Of a DNA stretch of 64,000 nucleotides, positions 35,201 to 44,200 are shown one piece after another. This stretch comes from Rhynochetos jubatus (lineage: Eukaryota > Chordata > Aves > Eurypygiformes > Rhynochetidae): assembly GCA_027574665.1 (NCBI GenBank), contig CM050656.1:8631501-8695500 (forward strand), in the 5' to 3' direction. The notes below the pieces were generated by a model. That model did not search any database and was not told the origin of the DNA. It saw nothing but the letters and a program-made list of their open reading frames with translations. How positions within the stretch are numbered: position 1 is the first letter of the stretch; every line of letters begins with the position of its first letter. Both the position numbers and the translations under genes were made by a program.

Positions 35201-38200
35201 CTGATGTGACCCCAGTGGCAAAAGATGCCCCATATGGATATTCCCAGTGACTTCTGCCACTGTGGAAACACTGGAGGTGGAGGAAAGGCATGGGAACACC
35301 AGTGTACAACAGGAATATATATGAGTGTGCCTGAAAGATGGCAGTTTCTGAAGTGTACAAGTGCTGGAGGACCCGTGTGGGATTAATGGCCATAGCAGGT
35401 ATAAAGCCCATGGCAAGGAACATGGGAAGGCTTACCTGGGTAAAGAGCTCTGCTGATCATCCCTGGCATTACAATGAAAAACATAGGGAAGATTTTCAGA
35501 TATCCTCCTAGCACCGATCCACCTTTGGCATGGGAGAGGTTCTTGGCAGAGAGAGACCTCTGGACTATCACCTGCAATGGGTGCAGAAAGGGAGCAGTGA
35601 AACAGAAGCACTACAGCGAGAGCAGGATCCATTCTCCCTGTCTCTCCTTCTCACAGATGACTTTCATCCATCCAGCAGGATCCCAGGGTGTTTTGCATGC
35701 CAATGGCAACTTTCCCATCTCCGTTGACTGCAGCCTGCTGCCACTGCTCCGAGCTCAGTGCACCGGCTATAGGAAAGGGCAGCGTGGAAATTTCCTTTAC
35801 AGGAATCATTCCGCCCTCGACTGAGATGAAGCCACCATGAGAATTGGAGACAGCAGCTGTACAGCAGCAAGAGACAAGGCATTAAACAGGCTGTAGGTGT
35901 TTGGGTAAAAGTCCAGTGATGGGTTTTCATAATTGTCACATCTTAAAGCACAAACCCACGGTGCCTTGAGAAACACAGTTTTCCTTGTTTGTAGCTTGGA
36001 AAGGAATGAGAAATGTGAGACCTCTGGGCATACAAATGGCTTGCCTGGGGGTCTACACAAGGTTACTGCCCTGCAGCTCCAGATCCACATTTTCATATCC
36101 TTGTCACACTAACTGCATGAAGACTCCCATACTCACCAGCCCACCGTGGGATAAAGACAGAAGACAATAACCTGTTCTTTCTGCACCAAGAAGTGCACAA
36201 AATTAGCAGCTTGCTGAGAAGGTGGAAGGAGTGAGACATTCTGGTCTAGACCAGTAAAAAGGTAGTAACTCCTGCACAGCGAGACGCAGTCGTGTTTCAG
36301 CTCACGGATCCAGAAACTGAGGAGTGGACTGGAAATAATAATGTGGTGGTTTGCCTGCAGAGGGAAAGACTTTCTTTACCTGGTCAGTGCACCAGCACCA
36401 AAGAGCTAGCACAGAGAGGCCAAATACAAGGCCAGGCCAAGGAATGTCTCCTTTGACTGGATCCCTGAACAAATGAAAGGCATCCGCACGAGGGAGGTGA
36501 CAGGTCGTGTTTGGGACTATGATCTTTGGTACTGCTGTGCTGTATTTCTCCTGAAGTCCTTCATACCAGCCAACTTTTTCAAATCCTGAAAAGAAAATGC
36601 CAGTGATTTAAGGTCTGGTGCATCCTGCAGTTATTTCCTTATCTGAGTCCCATGATTACTTTTCTTTTCTCCTATCTTCCTCTTATCTCCTTTCTTTCCA
36701 TTCCACCCTCGCTTTTGGCAGTCAGGATTTCTACAGGAGTCAGTTGGATTTTGCCCAGAGTCCTTGTGGTTTTAACAGTGCATCCTGGAAGAGGATCAAT
36801 GCCAGAAAATCTCACTGATCCTAATCCCCACCACGGCTTCAGTGTCTAGTTTTTGCTCACACACCCTCCAAGAGCTGGAGTGGGAAGGTATGACATGAAA
36901 CAAGATGCATCTACATTTCTGTTTGCCAAGAAGGCTTAAAGCAAAGGCTGATGACGGTCAGTTCCTTGTTGCTTTTTTATTTTTTTGCAATAATCAGTCA
37001 CACCCAGACAAATCGACAGTAACTCCCAAAGTCAACAGGGAGAGTCAGCAGAATTACTCTGAATTTACATGAGCACAGTGAGAACTGCATTTTGCTCTGG
37101 GAATGCAGTGTTGGAAGCTCTTTGGTGGCTCCAGGAAAACCCACACTAGTGAGGTGAAGTTATCCAGAACCTCACCTCCATACAGCTAGTGCAAAGGATG
37201 AAGCAAGTGTGACAACCTGGCAAATGAGAATTGTGCTGGCACCACTTCTGTGAGTGGTTAAAACTCATTTTGCACCCTATATGAAAGGGTGAGGTGCCCT
37301 GCTAAGGTCTAACGACCTTGGGACCGTTAACTGGTGGATGATGCCACACTGCAGGTTCCCCTTACCTATGAACATGAGGACCAAAGCTCCCAGCACCATG
37401 ATCAGGGTCTGCAGCGCATCTGTGTATATCACAGCTGTTAAACCGCCTGTCAGGAGAACCAGAGGTAATGGGCAGAGTGCGTCACTATGTACAAGGAAAC
37501 AGGTACCTCACCTGGACAAAGGTTTTCCCTGGCCTCAGCCCAGTGATTTCAGGACAGACCCACTGGGAGAAGCTGGCACTGAGCTGGTCCCCAGGAGCCT
37601 ATAGCTGTCACAAGCCCTGCTGTGAGGAATGTCCCAAAGGGCTGTTCCACATTGATGAGAAGATGTGGAGGCAGTTCAGCATCGGAACATCTAAAGTTGC
37701 TAATGTTGCTCAAAGAAAAATAAAGAGCAAATACGGACAGCGGTAACCACCTGCACAGAGGGAGCTGGGACCCTGTTAGGAAATCCTCTAGAAAACAGCA
37801 ATGTTCCCCCATACCAGTTTCCCTTGGGCCAGGAGGGGAAAGGGGAATAGCCAGAGGTCTCCAACAGTTGGGAGTGACAGGGCAGATACTGCAGCAACCG
37901 GCAGAATTTCTCCCACAGACTGGGACCTAAATACACTCCCCAGTGTAGGAAAGGGGAAACTTATATCCTAGGCTCCAGTTTATAATGTTTCTTTTACAAT
38001 CAACTATTTACCAGCTATGGTGTAGACAGCAGTCACTGCTAGCAAGACCACGGTGGACAAGTAGAGGTTCCAGCCCAAAGAGATTTGGATGAACAATGCT
38101 CCGGAAAAAATGTCTGTCTGGAATAAAAAAAACCCAAGGGCAGTCTGGCATTAGTAGTGCTTCGTGCAAGGGAAATCTAATAAAGCAGCCTGCAGCCCTC

Positions 38201-41200
38201 TGCAGCTGAGAGCATTGACGAGGGAGGACACCATGAAGGGGAAGGGGAAGAGGAGGAGGAGAGCATGGGGTTGTTGGCTGTGGACTTTCTTGTTCTCGGT
38301 GTAAGGAAAATCTTTCCTCCAGGTCAGAGCTCGCAGCATCTGGGAGCTGGGGCAGCAGGAAGGTAAAATTCCTACGCCAAGGGACTAAAAAGTCATCAAA
38401 AAAAAGACTGTTTTACAGGCAGCCTTTGTGGCCTGTATTCCTTATCAGCACAGAGAGGTGTTGGTGGAAACTGTCACTCCTTTTGCTGACTGTGAAGACA
38501 CTCGTGAGGAGCAGGAGCCCATGTACCCACAGACAGACACAGGAGGGAAACGGGGGGCAAATAGCAGAGACCATGTTCTTCCCAAGATTACACCTCGGTG
38601 GCCTAGAGTCCAGGAGACGTTCCTGCTTGATAAAACCCCAAAGAATCACTGATATTTTGTGCCATGATTTATTTATCTGAAAAGGTCAACAGCTTGCTTT
38701 TCTATTCATGCAGTTCAGCATCCTAGAATGACTCCAGAAAAACAGGTTATACCTGCTGCGGATCTCACTAGAAACACAGAAACCCCCATCGGCTTAGTTT
38801 TGTTTGGACCTACTGGCAGAGAGAGCGCAACCAGAAACTGGGCGAACCCTGGAATCACACAGATAACATCATTCAAGTACAGCATGTGGTATGGGAGATT
38901 CCTGTGTTGGGAAATCAGTTTGAAGGACATCTGCAAACCAGGTATGGGGTGAGGTACAGGTAAAGACATTTGCCAAGGGAGACAGAAGGGATGGAGCAAG
39001 ACTTCTATTTGCTGTGCTGAAATAAGCACCTTAAAAGCAAGCACCCAGCGCAACTGCTGGCCACCGCAGCCCTGAGAAGGGGCAACACTGTCAGTAAATC
39101 ACAGGAATCACTGTCTCTTCTGGCTTTTGACTTCCTGGCAGGAAATGCAAACACCTCTGTAGCCATGCAGGATCAGTCCTTTCACAACACTCTTTATTGA
39201 GATCTGTCTTTTTTGCAAGCAGGGGAGACTCTGCAATGCTCTAGTTGCTAAACTATGTTTGGGCAAAAAGTACAGGGAGAAAAATCTTTCTTGTAACCAA
39301 CTGCCTGCTGTCCAGCCAGCCGCTAAATGAGCTCTCCACAAATAATAGCACCGCTTAATAGAAAGCACCTGTCATGCCCATAAACTCCACCAGCCACATC
39401 CGTCAGCCACGCGTGAATTAGCTGCACGGAGGAGAAACCACTGAGACGAAACAGCAGTGACTGAGACCAGGGTCCTGCTCTGAAAGGGGTTGGCAAACAC
39501 TGCTCTGCTGAAGGTCGTTTTGACCTTGGTCTTTGGTCTGTTTTCACCACGTACATTGCCTCTGAGGCTGTGCACATTGTGGTGCAGTTGCAGGAGAGAT
39601 CTTCCATTTACCCCTCATGGGTAAAGAGCCTTCAAATGCCTCTTTGCAAGACCTCATCCCAGGCAATGCTTCAATCCCACAGAGCAAAGCTTCTGGGGAT
39701 GACAGCAATGGGTGACACGACCAAGAGCTGCCCATTACAGGAGGAAATCTAATCCCTACTCCCAGCCTGGAACTCCTCTTAATGCACCTCCCAGGACCTG
39801 AGAATTAATAAGGCTGGGAGAAGGACCCTGAAGCCAGCTGCAAATGGTACATTGGTGTCTTATCTCCAGTCAACGTCTTCCAACACAGTTTGACATCTGA
39901 ATACTTCCATTCTACTAAGGTCCAGTGAAAACTGACCTGTACTGGCCATGGGACAATCAGCTGGAGACAAAGGACTGACATTTTCAGTCTCTGAAATGGA
40001 CTCTTAAACACAGTCCTCTCCCTTCAGGATCACAGATATTCCTTAGCACATCTCTGGTGTAAGTTTTGCCTCTTTATTAATGGTATTTAAATAAAGGGAA
40101 ATAGCCAGTAGCTTACATTGCTTTTTGGCTACCTGCAGAGTACAATGCTACAAGCAGTCCAGGAAACATGCTGAGTTTTGTCTTAAAACAGAACCTACCT
40201 CCCTTTCACCATACCCTTTTAATACAACTCAAGTGACAGAAAGAGAGAGGAATAACCCTAACACACCTAATGCTGAAAACTTGGCTAGAAGAACAGCAGA
40301 ATTACGGTTTAAGAGAATTTCACATCTACAAGATGCAGCCAGCCAGAGGCTCCGTCAGATGGGATAATGCTGCCATTCCCCTGTCTATATTGCCTAAGGT
40401 TTGACCTGATAGAAGAGGAAAAGCAGGCAGACAGCTTATGGAACTTATACTGTTTAGTAATTAGCTGCCATATCCCTGTAAGGTTCTCGCTCTGCATTGC
40501 TGTTTAATGACAGCTCTCTCTCTTAGGATAGGTCTCTATGATCAATAGAGAGGCAGGTATTTACTTGAGCGAAGCAGCATGCTAACACACTGCTGTTTCT
40601 GGTAGCTGAGCTGGTCCTTTCAAGGGCATCTGGGTTATCTCTGAGCAGCACTGCATCCTACCAGGATGCCCTACCCTTGCACTAGACACAAGGCGTTGTG
40701 TTTGACTGGATACATACGGATATCTTGGTGAATATATAGAGAATGAGGGACAGTACAGACATGTAGATCTGTATCCTCTGCCCTCCAAATCTCTTCTGCA
40801 GGTACTCAGGCATGGTGACCACTCCTGCTGCGATGTAAACTGGCACAAAGATCCAGCCGAGAGCCAGAAGCGCCCAGGTAGCCTGTTCAGGAGACAGAGA
40901 AAACACAGGCACATGATTCAACACACAGGAACATCCTGCTCTGTCCTTTCAGTGGACATCCTAAGAAAGCAGAAAGGCGCAGTGCTGCGCAACATATTTG
41001 GGAAGCAGTCTGACTTCCCATGGCAAGTGGAAGGATTATTACAATACACATAGAAGCTTTTGAAATTATCCTCCTAAGTCCTGTGTCTCTCTGTCATGGG
41101 TGGCACATACTGTTCCATCTCCTGGTCTTTTGGGAAAGATGGTGTATTCTGTTGCTCTGGAACTCTGTTGTATTTGGTGGCCTTTGAAATTGCTGATGCT

Positions 41201-44200
41201 GTGGCAGCAAAGAGTTAAGTGATTCAGAGGAGGATGGGAGCATCTGTTTGTTTCTTGATTAGCAAGTGATGAGGCTGAGGCAGCAGACTGTCCCTGTGGA
41301 GCATAAAAATAAGCAACAGCAAGACTCTGCCGGGGTGTTCTCTTTGCAGGCTGATGCAGAAGTGCCTCTGCTGCTGTTAGATAAAGGGGCAGTTCAGTTG
41401 CTTTGCCACAGGTGAAGGGTATTTTGGAAGGTGTAAAGGCATCATGTATTTCTTCTCTGAAACCCAGCAAAAGCCCAAATAGGAGATCTTGAACATAAGT
41501 AAAAGCCATTGAATTATCAAACCTCACCTCCTGGCTGTCTGAAGTCATTATGTTTCATCCAAGTACCTGACATTAGCCCAGATTTTACTTTGTTCAGTTA
41601 TTTATCAGAAATGAAACTGATCCCTGTGAGCAGGGTTTGTGAGTGATCAAGGAGAACAGCCATGGCTTCTGCAGTGGCAGAGACCGGCTTAGGTAAAAGG
41701 TCCTCATATGATCCTTGCAGCTGAGTGATGTCCCATGACAAAGGGAGAGAATAATGGTATATCTAAGGTCCTTTTCCAATCTGAAAGGAATGAATCTAAA
41801 CTCATTAAGTTAGATTTGCCCTGACATACAATCTTGTCTTCACGGGCTTCTAAAATGATGTGAATAAATTTACTGAAAGTACTGGTATGTATGTCCTACA
41901 TGCACCAGGCTGAACACAGGCTTTGGTTTCTTCACAAAGGACTTAAAGGTGATCTTAACGGTCTAGGAAAAAAAGCAAGTGCAGTGAATAGATATCCCAG
42001 GAAAGTGCTTTTGGTGGGCCCTGCCTGTGCTTGGCAAGTATCCGGCACCATTAGCAGACTCTGCTGATACAGACAAGAGATTTACAGTTAGGTGAGTGAT
42101 GTTTATTGTGAGGCTGGCACTAATCTCACTCCTCATCGCTGCAGCTGAGAAATTTCATTAGCATCACACACAAAGGGCCTGGTTTTCATGCTCTGTGTGG
42201 TGTCAGTGGCAATTTTCCAGGCCACTTCAATAGGGTAGAATGAGACCTGTCTTCACACCCAGATGTTCACCCCAGAGACGTCACATTTTGGCAGCTGACA
42301 GGTGAATGCAGTGTTGTCAATTCTCATGGCTTTACACCAAATTTAGGAGCACATGCTGCTTTTTTTCAAACTCCCTGTACTAAGAATCCTGTGATTATCC
42401 AAGTACCTTTTCAGCATTCATTATCTTCTATTTTAATCTTGATGAGTGCAGGCTAAAGCTTAAAAATATGGCCATGTGCTTCTGGGAAGGTCAAAGAGCT
42501 AATAATTTTAGTGGATTCCACTTAAACTAAAATAAAGATCTCATGTTTTTAAGGCTGTCTGAATGTCTGGAGATTTCGCTCCTAAGGCTTGAGAACTTAC
42601 AGTTGCCGATCCTGTTAGCATCTGATTTTAGAGGTGTCTCCCCAGTCCCTTTGTAAACAGTGACATCTTAGTTGAAAACATAACTGACTCACGTTCCACT
42701 CAAAGCCCCCAACAGCAAGGCCCCCAGCTGCTCCAGTGCCTGCCAGGCCAATGAATAAGCCACTGCCCACGTTGCTTGACATCAGGGATGCTCCAATCTG
42801 AAACACAGAGCACAGGCACAAAACCCAGAAAGTCACCTTGAGGAATTCTGTATCAGCCCAAGCATTTTCCTCAGCCACTCTCTTTCTCCACAGCCTTGTC
42901 TACTTGTAGGTAGGTAGCTGGGTGCTAATGGATAGTTGGGTTTTCCTTGTCCTTTTAAAGCAAACTCCGGTTTTTTTATATCTTAAAGTGGGTGTGTCTG
43001 CTCCCTTCCACTGCCCCCACTCCAATGCGAAGGTTACTCTCAGAATCAGGGTTCTCCTGAGACAGATGCCTGTTATGGGGAGTACAGCAGGGCGAGAGCA
43101 ACCTGGTGGCAGCCACAGATACCTCAGTGCCAGTGAAAAGTGACAGATTTCTCCATTCTCTTGTTACTCAGCCAGCAACATGCCTTCCCCAACCTTGCTG
43201 ACCCTTGCTCTACCCCTTCATGTCTTGCTGACAGCCCAGCCTCTTTGAAGTGTCGCACTGAACATGGCATGTGGTGGTTTACACAGCCATGGTGACAGAA
43301 GTGTCTCTTGGAGCACTCCTAAGGGAGGATGTTCCTGAACCATAGCAGGGATGCTGTTAGAAAAAGGGTGCAGGCCCTTTGTGTTTAACATCTACGCAGA
43401 GGTTCAAAGATACTCAGCTCTGTGGTAGGTTGGAAAATGCTAGTGGCGAGGTTAACTTTAACTGTGGGCTGTCCCTACCATGGCTCATTGGCACCCTAAT
43501 AGGAAGAATGCAAGCTTCAAGGTGCCTTAAACAGGGCAAAGACTTTCTGACTTAATTACTACTTTTATTTGGCACAAAGCCTCACCTCTTTCCTGTATGC
43601 CAATGTCACATCTCTCTCAGGGTCAAATGAGAAGTTACCCAAAGGACAAGTCTAGCCCTTTTGTCTCTAGAGAAAGTTTGCTTTTAGCCACATCGCCTCC
43701 GAGAAGATTTTCTCTCCTTAGTACTGCTGCATGTGACACAGGAATGATGGAATTTGATCTGCTTCTCACTTTTGAGCAAGGTAAAACATTAATATGGCAT
43801 CAACAGGCACATTGATTCCTGTGAGCAGGTCTGCCTTCTTGTCTGTCTAAGAAAACTCTTGATTAGAGAGCTGGCTGCTGCAACATGAATTTGCAACTGA
43901 GGTGGGGATTGCTACACTCAAGAAATGTAAACAGTTTTCCTGATATCGTTATCAGACACAGAAATAGAGAAGCACAGGAGCAGCAATGTAAAATCAGGGT
44001 TTAGTGAAGGCTGTCTAACACACAGCAGAAATCTGTCACCCTGTAGAAAAATACATGTAAGAAATACACGTAAGCCAGTCCTGTACTCAGGGTGAAGGCC
44101 ACGAGGAGCGGAGCCTGCAGGAGTGCTGCAGAGGGAGAGTCAGCTCTCTGACAAACAAAACTGAAAAGTGAACAGCATTAGAGGTTGCTTTGAACCTAGA

